Origin: Antarctobacter albus
GTDB taxonomy: Bacteria; Pseudomonadota; Alphaproteobacteria; Rhodobacterales; Rhodobacteraceae
Assembly (NCBI RefSeq): GCF_900101505.1
Contig: NZ_FMZI01000011.1
Span: 1-64,000 of the forward strand
DNA: 64,000 nucleotides
Direction: 5' to 3'
Every line of letters starts with the position of its first letter. The first letter of the stretch is position 1. Below are positions 33,651-41,545 of this stretch, one piece after another. The position numbers were made by a program, and so were the translations under genes. A model generated the notes under the pieces. It made no database searches. It saw only the letters and a program-made list of their open reading frames with translations, and had not been told where the DNA came from.

Positions 33651-35195
33651 ATGACATTGCTTGGCTGGATCATCCTGATCGCCGTTCTTGCCGCGGTGCT
33701 GATCGCTCTGGCGGCCTGGTTCTACGAACGCGCCACCAACGAGGTCGCGCTTGTGCGCACCGGCATCGGCGGGCGCAAGGTGGTGATCGACGGCGGCACG
33801 CTTGCCCTACCCTTTTTCCACGAGATCAGCCGCGTCAACATGCAGACCATACGGATGCATGTCGCCCGCGGCGCAGAGTCCGCGCTGATCACCAAGGACC
33901 GGATGCGCATCGACGTGGGCGCCGAATTCTACGCCTCTGTGATGCCCGAAGAGGCGGCGGTGGTGCGCGCCTCTCAGACGCTGGGCAAGCGGACCTTTCA
34001 GCCCGACCAGCTGAAATCGCTGATCGACGGCATGATGGTGGACGCCCTGCGCGCGGTCGCGGCGCAGATGACGATGGACGAGTTGCACGAGAACCGCAGC
34101 GAATTCGTGCGCGAGGTGCGCGAGGCCCTGACGGAGACCCTGGCGCGCTACGGGCTGCAACTGGACAGCGTGTCCCTGACCGCGCTCGACCAGACGCCGT
34201 TCTCGTCGCTGGATGAAAACAACGCCTTCAACGCGGTCGGAATGCGCAAGCTGGCCGAGGTGATCGCCACGTCCAAGCGCGAACGCGCAGAGATCGAGGG
34301 GGAAACCGCCGTTGCCGTACGCCGGGCCGAGGTCGAAGCCAGCCGTCGCCGGATGGAGATCGAACTGGAGGAACGCCGCGCCGAGATCGCCCAGGGCCAG
34401 GAGATCGAGACCCTGCTGGCCGCACAACTGACCGAGATCGCCCGCCGCAAGGCCGAGGCCGAACGCGAGGCGGCGCAGGCCCGCATCCGCATGGAACAGG
34501 ACATCCAGTCCGCCTCGATCCAGCGCGAATTGTCCGTGCGAGAGGCTGAAATCGCCCAGTTGCGGGCGATCGAGATGGCCGAGCAGGACAAGACCATCCA
34601 GGTGTCCGCCAAGAGCCAGGAGGAAAGCCGGGCCCGGGCCGAGGCCACCGCCGCGCGCGGCGCCTTTGTCCGCGCCGAGGAAGACATAGAAACCCTGCGC
34701 CAGCTGGCCGAGGCAGAGCGGCGCAAGCAACTGGCCCTGCTGGCCGCCCGGCAAGACGCCGAGGCCGATGCCACCCGCGCCCGCATCACCGCCGAGGCCG
34801 ACCAGGAGGTCGCCAAGGTCAAGGGCCTGATCCGCCGCGAGGAAGCCGCTTCGATGAAGGTCTACCAACTGGCCGAGGCCGAGGCGCAGGCGGCACGGAT
34901 CGAGGCCGAGAACGGGCGGTCCGAGGCGGCGATGGCGCTGGAGGCCGAGCGCATCCGGCTGGACCGCCTGCCCGCGATCCTGGGCGAACTGGTGAAACCC
35001 GCCGAGAAGATCAGCGGCATCAGCATCAACCACATCTCGGGGCTGGATCGGTCCGGCAAAGGGCCCGCGTCGCCCGTGGGTCAGACCATCGAGTCGATCC
35101 TCGACATGGCGGTGGCCCTGCCCGCCATGCAGAAGATCGGCGACCGGATCGGTGTCAATCTCGACAGCGTGCTGCCGGAGGACAAGAAGGGCTGA
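33651..35195 (+). CDS. Flotillin-like SPFH protein
   Basis: A 514-residue membrane-anchored scaffold. A transmembrane segment (about 3-23) leads into an SPFH domain (ALVRTGIGGRKVVIDGGTLALPFFHEI, within 33-60, and following), then a long Glu/Ala/Arg-rich coiled coil (about 190-430) with typical repeats, and a C-terminal part ending SVLPEDKKG. Bacterial flotillins organise membrane microdomains. It is the last gene of the importer/ALDH run, 24 bp after the benzaldehyde dehydrogenase, with GGGGAGGA upstream of the ATG. No NfeD-type partner is next to it. Confidence 0.88.
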   Translation: MTLLGWIILIAVLAAVLIALAAWFYERATNEVALVRTGIGGRKVVIDGGTLALPFFHEISRVNMQTIRMHVARGAESALITKDRMRIDVGAEFYASVMPEEAAVVRASQTLGKRTFQPDQLKSLIDGMMVDALRAVAAQMTMDELHENRSEFVREVREALTETLARYGLQLDSVSLTALDQTPFSSLDENNAFNAVGMRKLAEVIATSKRERAEIEGETAVAVRRAEVEASRRRMEIELEERRAEIAQGQEIETLLAAQLTEIARRKAEAEREAAQARIRMEQDIQSASIQRELSVREAEIAQLRAIEMAEQDKTIQVSAKSQEESRARAEATAARGAFVRAEEDIETLRQLAEAERRKQLALLAARQDAEADATRARITAEADQEVAKVKGLIRREEAASMKVYQLAEAEAQAARIEAENGRSEAAMALEAERIRLDRLPAILGELVKPAEKISGISINHISGLDRSGKGPASPVGQTIESILDMAVALPAMQKIGDRIGVNLDSVLPEDKKG

Positions 35196-35225
35196 CGCCC
35201 TCCCCTTGGCCCGGCAGCGCGCGCC

Positions 35226-35825
35226 TCAGTAAGGGTTCTTCGCCCCGCGATCCCCGGACAGGGATTGGTGACGCCGTTCGACCAGCAGTTCGATGGCATC
35301 CGCAAGGTGCTCGCGGTCGATGTGATGGTCGCCTCGTGCGACGCGGATGCGATGCGCCTCGATCATCACGTCCGCATGGCGGCAGCCTTCGGGCGGCTCG
35401 AACCGGTAGCTGGCCAGTTCGATCAGCAGGCCCATCGGGTCTGTGAAATAGATCGAATCCATGAAGCCGCGATCCTTGGGACCGGAATGCTTGATCCCCC
35501 GCGCTTCCAGCCGCTTGGCCGCCTGCCAAAAGCTCGCCTGGCTGACGTTGAAGGCCAGGTGATGCACGCAGCCCGGATCGGTCGGCGTGCGGGCCGGATC
35601 GGGGGTGCGGGTCTCATTGGTGAAGATGGTGATCAACCGCCCGTCGCCCGGATCGAAATACAGATGCCCTTCGTCCGGGTTGTCCAAATTCGGCTGGTCA
35701 AAGATGAAGGGCATGCCCAGAACGCCCTCCCAGAAGTCAATCGACGTCTGGCGGTCGGCGCCCGTCAGGGTGATGTGATGGACGCCCTGCGTCTGGATCT
35801 TGCGGATCTCGTCTGGCTGGCTCAT
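35226..35825 (-). CDS. VOC (glyoxalase/extradiol dioxygenase fold) protein
   Basis: A 199-residue single VOC module: GVHHITLTGADRQTSIDFWEGVLGMPFIF opens the first beta-alpha unit (within 14-42) and CVHHLAFNVSQASFWQAAKRLEARGI the second. VHHITL and VHHLAF supply His and IYFTDPMGLLIELA supplies Glu, a possible metal triad. The C-terminal 60 residues after FEPPEGC are an unusual His/Arg-rich tail. It may be an extradiol dioxygenase or lyase of the local pathway; the reaction is unknown. ATG at 35825 follows GGGGAGGGA. Same direction as the ThDP enzyme upstream. Confidence 0.82.
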   Translation of the reverse strand: MSQPDEIRKIQTQGVHHITLTGADRQTSIDFWEGVLGMPFIFDQPNLDNPDEGHLYFDPGDGRLITIFTNETRTPDPARTPTDPGCVHHLAFNVSQASFWQAAKRLEARGIKHSGPKDRGFMDSIYFTDPMGLLIELASYRFEPPEGCRHADVMIEAHRIRVARGDHHIDREHLADAIELLVERRHQSLSGDRGAKNPY

Positions 35826-35849
35826 GTTCCCTCCCCGCCGTGGACCATC

Positions 35850-35869
35850 GGGGCCGCCGTTGCGGCCCC
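35850..35869. other. Hairpin between the ThDP-enzyme and VOC genes
   Basis: GGGGCCGC (35850-35857), loop CGTT, GCGGCCCC (35862-35869): a perfect 8-bp stem in the 116-bp gap, 24 bp before the VOC start. It could modulate read-through or mRNA stability; no T-tract follows on either strand. Confidence 0.45.
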
Positions 35870-35941
35870 GCTCGTTCCAAGAATGGGGCAAGAGACGCCG
35901 GTTTCAAACCCTCCACCGGCGCACCAGCTCTGTGCAGGGGA

Positions 35942-37615
35942 TCAGCCCTTGCCCGCCTTCAGCGCCGCCTCGCGCATCTGGCTCAGGCTGACCCGCGGGG
36001 TCAGCGCCTCTGGCGAGATGTTCAGGTCCAGAACCGCGCCCGTCTGAGAGGCCAGCGCCCGGTCGAAGGCGGCGGCGAAATCCTCTGTCCGCTCCACCCG
36101 TTCGGCGTGAAAGCCATAGGCCCGCGCCAATGCGCTGAAATCCGGGTTCACCACCATGTCCGTCCCCGACACGCGGGTGGGATAATGACGTTCCTGGTGG
36201 GCGCGGATGGTGCCGTATATGCCGTTGTTCAGGATCAGTATGATCGGCTGCGCATTGTACTGCGACGCGGTGGCCAGTTCCTGGCAGGTCATCTGGAAAT
36301 CGCCGTCGCCCGCGAAACAGACGACAGTGCGCGCGGGATCGTTCAACTTGGCGGCGATGGCCGCCGGAACGCCATAGCCCATCGCCCCCGATTGCGGCGC
36401 CAGGAGGCGCGCATCGGGGCCGAACTTGTAGAACTTGTTGGGCCAGACCGCGAAATTGCCCGCACCGTTGGTCAGGATCGCGTCCCCGGGCAGCAGGTCG
36501 CGCAGATGCGCGCTGACCTTGCCCATGTCCACCGGGCTGGGCAGGTCGCCCAGCTCGAAACCGGCCTCCCACGTGGCACGCGCATCGCTCCGCCAGTCGG
36601 CCCAATCGCCGCTGACCGGCACCTCTGCCAGCGCCTCGACAAAAGCGTTGGGGCCAGAGTGGATGCCCAGTTCGGGTTGATAGACCTTGCCCAATTCCAG
36701 GTCGGACCCGTGCACATGGATCAGCCGCTGATGCGGCACCGGCACCTCCAGCAGGGTCCAGGCATCGGTGGAGTTCTCGCCGAACCTGTTGTTCACCGCC
36801 AGGATCACGTCCGCCTCGGTGATCAGCTTGCGCACGCCCGGAGTCATGCCCACCCCGGCCTCGCCGCAGAAACAGGGCGAGTAATTGTCGAACATGTCCT
36901 GGTAGCGGAAGACCGAGACCACCGGAATGTCCGAGCTTTCCGCGAAACGCTGCAGCGCCTCCGAGCCCGAGCGCGTCCAGTTGCAGCCACCATAGAGGAT
37001 CAGCGGCCGCTTTGCCTCGGCCAGGATCGCGCGCGCCTTCTGCACGGTCTGCGGCGCGGGCATCGGTTCGGGATACTCGGCGGGACCGGCCAGCGGCGCG
37101 GTCTTTGTCCGGCTGCTCAGCATGTCCTCGGGCAGCGCGATGACGACGGGGCCGGGCCGCCCCGTGGTGGCGGTTTTCCAGGCACGGGCGAGGATTTCCG
37201 GAATGCGGTCGACATTGTCGATCTCGACCGCCCATTTGACCATCGTGCCATAGACCGCGCGGTAATCGACCTCCTGGAAGGCCTCGCGCCCGCGCATGTC
37301 GGTGCCGATCTGGCCCACGAACATGATCATCGGCGAACTGTCCTGCATCGCGGTGTGCACCCCGATCGAGGCATTGGTGGCCCCCGGTCCGCGCGTGACC
37401 ATGCAGATCCCCGGCTGCCCCGTCAACTTGCCCCAGGCGGCGGCCATGAAGGCGGCGCCGCCCTCGTTTCGGCAATTGACGAAGTCCAGCCTGCCCGCCG
37501 TGTCATGCAGCCCGTCCAGCACCGCAAGGTAGCTTTCGCCCGGCACGCCAAAAGCCCGCGTCGCGCCCAGCGCCACCAGGCTGTCCACCAGCAATTGTCC
37601 GCCATGTCGTGTCAT
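35942..37615 (-). CDS. Thiamine diphosphate-dependent enzyme (acetolactate synthase/decarboxylase superfamily)
   Basis: A 557-residue ThDP enzyme with the three usual domains. The catalytic Glu is in NCRNEGGAAFMAAAWGKL near residue 50, VTRGPGATNASIGVHTA binds near the cofactor, and the ThDP motif runs from CFAGDGDFQMTCQELATAS to LILNNGIYGTIRAHQ (about 425-460). It resembles catabolic acetolactate synthase or benzoylformate decarboxylase relatives, and no regulatory subunit is nearby, so a 2-keto acid decarboxylase or ligase is possible. The ATG at 37615 has GAGGGATGG upstream; it is divergent from the AcoR-like regulator. Confidence 0.85.
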   Translation of the reverse strand: MTRHGGQLLVDSLVALGATRAFGVPGESYLAVLDGLHDTAGRLDFVNCRNEGGAAFMAAAWGKLTGQPGICMVTRGPGATNASIGVHTAMQDSSPMIMFVGQIGTDMRGREAFQEVDYRAVYGTMVKWAVEIDNVDRIPEILARAWKTATTGRPGPVVIALPEDMLSSRTKTAPLAGPAEYPEPMPAPQTVQKARAILAEAKRPLILYGGCNWTRSGSEALQRFAESSDIPVVSVFRYQDMFDNYSPCFCGEAGVGMTPGVRKLITEADVILAVNNRFGENSTDAWTLLEVPVPHQRLIHVHGSDLELGKVYQPELGIHSGPNAFVEALAEVPVSGDWADWRSDARATWEAGFELGDLPSPVDMGKVSAHLRDLLPGDAILTNGAGNFAVWPNKFYKFGPDARLLAPQSGAMGYGVPAAIAAKLNDPARTVVCFAGDGDFQMTCQELATASQYNAQPIILILNNGIYGTIRAHQERHYPTRVSGTDMVVNPDFSALARAYGFHAERVERTEDFAAAFDRALASQTGAVLDLNISPEALTPRVSLSQMREAALKAGKG

Positions 37616-37811
37616 CGTCCATCCCTCTTTCGCGGCGCCCACGCCCCTGCCGAGGCCACACCCGTCCAGGTTCACACACCTCTAGAACCGGTCCCGGATG
37701 TCAATGCCCTGCGACTTTGGTCGGAGGTCCGGCGGTCCGTAAGGCCGGGAAAACGGGTGATCCCAAGGCCCCGCATTGCTAGACTACCCGGCAATCCTGG
37801 GGAGGAGAACC

Positions 37812-39551
37812 ATGAGAGATCTGGAGCATGTGACGGAAATCGACCGTGTCTTGCGCGGCCAGGAAACGGGCCGCGACACGCTGGTGACCGACAGCTGGCG
37901 CCGGTGCATCGAAACCTACGGCATGGACCCGACCCGGCCCGACCCGGCCCATATCGTGCCCGCCTCGCAACTGCGCGAACACCGCGAACAGGCCGAACGG
38001 CTGGTGGCCACGGCGCGGTCAGGTCTGCGGGCCCTGTTCCGGCAGGTGGCCGGGCAGAACTACGTTCTGCTGCTCGCCGACGCCAAGGGCGTCTGCGTCG
38101 ATTTCTTCGGTGATCCCCGGTTCGAAGACGACCTGCGGAAGGCCGGGCTGACGCTGGGGTCGGACTGGTCCGAGGATCTGGCCGGCACCTGTGGCGTTGG
38201 ATCGTGCATCGTGACCGGCGAAGCGGTGACCATCCACCAGGGCGATCACTTTGGCCTGGCGCATACGCCGCTGTCCTGCACCTCGGCGCCGATCTACGAC
38301 ACCTGCGGGCAACTGACCGCAGTGCTGGACATTTCCCTGCTACGCTCGCCCAGCCCGAAATCCAGCCAGAACCTTGCCATGAACCTGGTCCGGGCCTCTG
38401 CCCGGCGGATCGAGATGGCGAACCTGATGGCCATGACGCGCAGCGACTGGGTACTGCGGTTTTCCACCTCGCCGGAATTCCTCGAGGTCGACCCCGAGGC
38501 CGCCGTGGCGCTGGACGGATCGGGGCGCATCGTCGGTTTGACGCATGGCGCGCAGGCCTGCCTGTCGCCCGAGAGTTCGGACAGCCTGATCGGCCAGCGC
38601 ATCGACAGCCTGCTGCACCTGGGCGTCGACGACCTGCCCGACCTGATGCGCGGGCGCCCGACCGAAGACCGCGTGCTGCACCTGCGTGACGGGCGCGGGC
38701 TGTTCGGTCACGCCATCGCCCCGCAGACGGTGCGCCGCCCGATGCGCAGCGCGCCGCCGCAGACGCCGGAATGTTTTGCCGGTCTGGCCGGACAGGACCC
38801 GGCGATGCAGGGGCTTCTGCAAAAGGCCGCCCGGCTGGCAGCGGGCAAGATGCCGGTGCTGCTCCTGGGCGAAACCGGCACGGGCAAGGAAACGCTGGCG
38901 CGCGCCATCCATGTCGCCGGCGGGCCGCCGCGCGGGTTCCACGCCCTGCGCTGCGCCGGGCTGCGTCCGGAAACCGTTGCCGCGCTGGAAGAGGCCAAGG
39001 CGGGGACCTTGTTCCTGAAAGGCGTCGAGGACCTGGACGAGGCCGCGCAGGGCGCTCTGCTGAGGCTGCTGGATCGGCGCGAAGACCTGCGGGTGATCGC
39101 CTCGGCCCGCGACCGCCAGGTGACTGTCCCCGGCGCGACCGGGCTACGCGAAGATCTGCATTTCCGTGCCGTTGGCGCGGTGCTGGATCTGCCCCCCCTG
39201 CGGCTGCGCAGCGACGTGGACTGGCTGATCGAGCGGCTCTTGCGGCGGCGCACGGCAGGAGAGCTGCAGCTGTCCCCGGCGGCCCGCGCCGAACTGGCCG
39301 GGCGCGACTGGCCTGGCAACATCCGTGAGTTGCAATCGACACTGGATACGGCTGTCTCGCTTTGTGACGGGCGGGTCGTGGACCTGCCGGATCTGCCCGC
39401 CCGGATCACGTCCGCCACGCCCGAGGATGACCTGGAGGCGATTCTGGATGCCTGCGGCTGGAACATGGCGCGGGCGGCGCGGCGCTTGGGCGTGAACCGC
39501 TCGACCGTCCTGCGTCGTGTGCGAAAGTCGGGATTGACCCCACCGGCATGA
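37812..39551 (+). CDS. AcoR-like GAF/AAA+/Fis regulator lacking GAFTGA
   Basis: A 579-residue regulator. The N-terminal part resembles AcoR (TDSWRRCIETYGMDP, then a GAF-type sensor with TCGVGSCIVTGEAVTIHQGDHF). The AAA+ domain has a good Walker A (GETGTGKE, 353-360), but about 30 residues including the sigma54-contact loop GAFTGA are absent between CAGL (381) and GTLFL (398), and Walker B is TLFLKG rather than TLFLDE. A Fis-type helix-turn-helix ends the protein (WNMARAARRLGVNRSTVLRRV). Activation through sigma54 therefore seems unlikely. GGAGGAGAA precedes the ATG. It lies between the divergent ThDP gene and the flavin monooxygenase. Confidence 0.85.
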   Translation: MRDLEHVTEIDRVLRGQETGRDTLVTDSWRRCIETYGMDPTRPDPAHIVPASQLREHREQAERLVATARSGLRALFRQVAGQNYVLLLADAKGVCVDFFGDPRFEDDLRKAGLTLGSDWSEDLAGTCGVGSCIVTGEAVTIHQGDHFGLAHTPLSCTSAPIYDTCGQLTAVLDISLLRSPSPKSSQNLAMNLVRASARRIEMANLMAMTRSDWVLRFSTSPEFLEVDPEAAVALDGSGRIVGLTHGAQACLSPESSDSLIGQRIDSLLHLGVDDLPDLMRGRPTEDRVLHLRDGRGLFGHAIAPQTVRRPMRSAPPQTPECFAGLAGQDPAMQGLLQKAARLAAGKMPVLLLGETGTGKETLARAIHVAGGPPRGFHALRCAGLRPETVAALEEAKAGTLFLKGVEDLDEAAQGALLRLLDRREDLRVIASARDRQVTVPGATGLREDLHFRAVGAVLDLPPLRLRSDVDWLIERLLRRRTAGELQLSPAARAELAGRDWPGNIRELQSTLDTAVSLCDGRVVDLPDLPARITSATPEDDLEAILDACGWNMARAARRLGVNRSTVLRRVRKSGLTPPA

Positions 39552-39560
39552 CGGCCCGTT

Positions 39561-39617
39561 GCAACGGCGCCGTTGCGCGGCGTTGCGCGCGCAACGGGCC
39601 GGGGCGAAATTTCGCCC
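39561..39617. promoter_or_regulatory. Three tandem perfect palindromes before the flavin monooxygenase
   Basis: GCAACGGCGCCGTTGC (39561-39576), GTTGCGCGCGCAAC (39582-39595) and GGGCGAAATTTCGCCC (39602-39617) are perfect palindromes in a 157-bp gap. The first two share GTTGC/GCAAC half-sites about 20 bp apart, as expected for paired dimers of a Fis-type regulator such as the one encoded just upstream. No GG-N10-GC sigma54 promoter was found beside them. Confidence 0.6.
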
Positions 39618-39708
39618 GTGGCGCCCGAAACACCGTCCCGAAGCTGGATCGGAACGGCCTCTCTCGCCCAGACTGCCGCCATCCAAGTTTGGGCAATGGG
39701 AGGAAATC

Positions 39709-41508
39709 ATGCTCGACACGACACTGACGGACCAGACGCAGGCGTTCCTGGACACGTTCGGCGCCGCGCTGGCAGAAGGCGATATCGAGGCCGCGACGGC
39801 GCTGTTCCAGGATGACTGCTACTGGCGCGACCTGGTCAGCTTTACCTGGAACCTCAAGACCGTCGAAGGCAAGGACGGCGTGGCCGACATGCTGCGTCAT
39901 CAACTGGCGACGACCAAGCCTTCGGGCTGGAAACTGGCGGAAGGGGAGCTGCCGACCGAAGAGGGTGGCATCACAACGGCCTGGATCGAGTTCGAGACCG
40001 AGGTGGCGCGGGGCTATGGCCTGCTGCGGCTCAAGGACGGCAAGATCTGGACCCTGCTGACAACGATGGCCGAGCTGAAGGGGCACGAGGAACCGAAAGG
40101 CTTTCAGCGTCCGATGGGCGCCAAGCACGGCGCCGGCAAGAACCGCACCACCTGGAAGGAAGAGCGCGAGAAGGAAGAGGCGGAACTGGGATATACAACC
40201 CAGCCCTATTGCCTGATCATCGGCGGCGGCCAGGGCGGCATCGCGATGGGCGCACGCCTGCGCCAGCTGGGCGTTCCGACAATCATCGTGGAACGCAACG
40301 ACCGGCCCGGCGACAGCTGGCGCAAGCGGTACAAGTCGCTCTGCCTGCATGACCCGGTCTGGTACGATCACCTGCCCTACATCAAGTTCCCGGACAACTG
40401 GCCCGTCTTCAGCCCCAAGGACAAGATCGGTGACTGGCTGGAGTTCTACACCAAGGTGATGGAGCTGAACTACTGGACCCGCACCACCGCCAAGTCGGCC
40501 ACCTGGGACGACGAGGCCAAGGAATGGACCGTCACCGTGGACCGCGATGGCGAGGAAGTGGTGCTGAAGCCGAAACAGCTGATCATGGCCACCGGCATGT
40601 CGGGCAAGAAGCGGATGCCCGAATTCCCTGGCATGGACAGGTTCAAAGGCGTGCAGCAGCATTCCTCGGAACATGAGGGCCCGGACCAGTGGACCGGCAA
40701 AAAGGTCGTCGTGGTGGGATCGAACAACTCTGCCCATGACATCTGCGCCGCGCTCTGGGAGCATGACGCCGACGTGACGATGGTGCAGCGGTCCTCGACC
40801 CATATCGTGAAGTCCGACACGCTGATGGACGTGGGCCTTGGCGCGCTCTACTCGGAAGAGGCCGTGGCCAATGGCATGACCACCGAAAAGGCGGACCTGA
40901 TCTTTGCCTCGCTGCCCTACCGGATCATGCATGAATTCCAGATCCCGGCCTACGAAGAGATGAAGAAACGCGACGCCGACTTTTACGCAGGTCTTGAAAA
41001 GGCGGGTTTCTGGCTGGACTGGGGCGATGACGGATCGGGCCTGTTCATGAAGTACCTTCGGCGCGGCTCGGGCTATTACATCGACATCGGCGCCAGCCAG
41101 CTGATCATCGACGGAGAGATCAAGCTGAAGCGCGGTCAGGTTGTCGAACTGGACGAGACCGGCGTGGTCCTCGACGACGGCACGCACCTGGACGCCGACC
41201 TGGTCGTCTACGCCACGGGCTACAACTCGATGAACGGCTGGGTGGCCGACCTGATGGGCCAGGACAAGGCCGACCAGCTGGGCAAGTGCTGGGGCCTCGG
41301 GTCGGACACGACCAAGGACCCGGGCCCCTGGGAAGGCGAACAGCGCAACATGTGGAAGCCGACGCAGGTCGAGGGGCTGTGGATGCACGGCGGCAACCTG
41401 CACCAGTCGCGCCACTACTCGCAGTACCTTGCGCTGCAGATCAAGGCCCGGATGGAAGGCATCCCGACACCCGTCTACGGGTTGCAGGACGTCCACCACC
41501 TGAGCTGA
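39709..41508 (+). CDS. NTF2-like domain fused to flavin-containing monooxygenase
   Basis: A 599-residue protein. Residues about 1-130 form an NTF2/SnoaL-like domain (ALFQDDCYWRDLVSFTWNLKTVEG within 26-50). The rest is an FMO-type oxidoreductase: FAD motif CLIIGGGQGGIAMGARL near 167, an FMO-like region around RPGDSWRKRYKSLCLHDP, a second nucleotide motif KVVVVGSNNSAHDICAAL near 335, and ATGYNSMNGWVADL near 500. It uses NAD(P)H and O2 to oxygenate a substrate, possibly by Baeyer-Villiger or hydroxylation chemistry. AGGA precedes the ATG at 39709. Probably controlled by the AcoR-like gene upstream. Confidence 0.87.
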   Translation: MLDTTLTDQTQAFLDTFGAALAEGDIEAATALFQDDCYWRDLVSFTWNLKTVEGKDGVADMLRHQLATTKPSGWKLAEGELPTEEGGITTAWIEFETEVARGYGLLRLKDGKIWTLLTTMAELKGHEEPKGFQRPMGAKHGAGKNRTTWKEEREKEEAELGYTTQPYCLIIGGGQGGIAMGARLRQLGVPTIIVERNDRPGDSWRKRYKSLCLHDPVWYDHLPYIKFPDNWPVFSPKDKIGDWLEFYTKVMELNYWTRTTAKSATWDDEAKEWTVTVDRDGEEVVLKPKQLIMATGMSGKKRMPEFPGMDRFKGVQQHSSEHEGPDQWTGKKVVVVGSNNSAHDICAALWEHDADVTMVQRSSTHIVKSDTLMDVGLGALYSEEAVANGMTTEKADLIFASLPYRIMHEFQIPAYEEMKKRDADFYAGLEKAGFWLDWGDDGSGLFMKYLRRGSGYYIDIGASQLIIDGEIKLKRGQVVELDETGVVLDDGTHLDADLVVYATGYNSMNGWVADLMGQDKADQLGKCWGLGSDTTKDPGPWEGEQRNMWKPTQVEGLWMHGGNLHQSRHYSQYLALQIKARMEGIPTPVYGLQDVHHLS

Positions 41509-41514
41509 CGAAGC

Positions 41515-41540
41515 GGCGGACCGGGGTAGCCCGGTCCGCC
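41515..41540. terminator. Bidirectional terminator
   Basis: GGCGGACCGGG (41515-41525), loop GTAG, CCCGGTCCGCC (41530-41540) form a perfect 11-bp stem between the convergent monooxygenase and M20 genes, followed by TTTCAT on the plus strand. Confidence 0.75.
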
Positions 41541-41545
41541 TTTCA

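Noticed and set aside
39561-39595. CRISPR-like or tandem repeat from the recurring GTTGC units
   Set aside because: Units are too short and few, and are arranged as palindromes; an operator explains them better.
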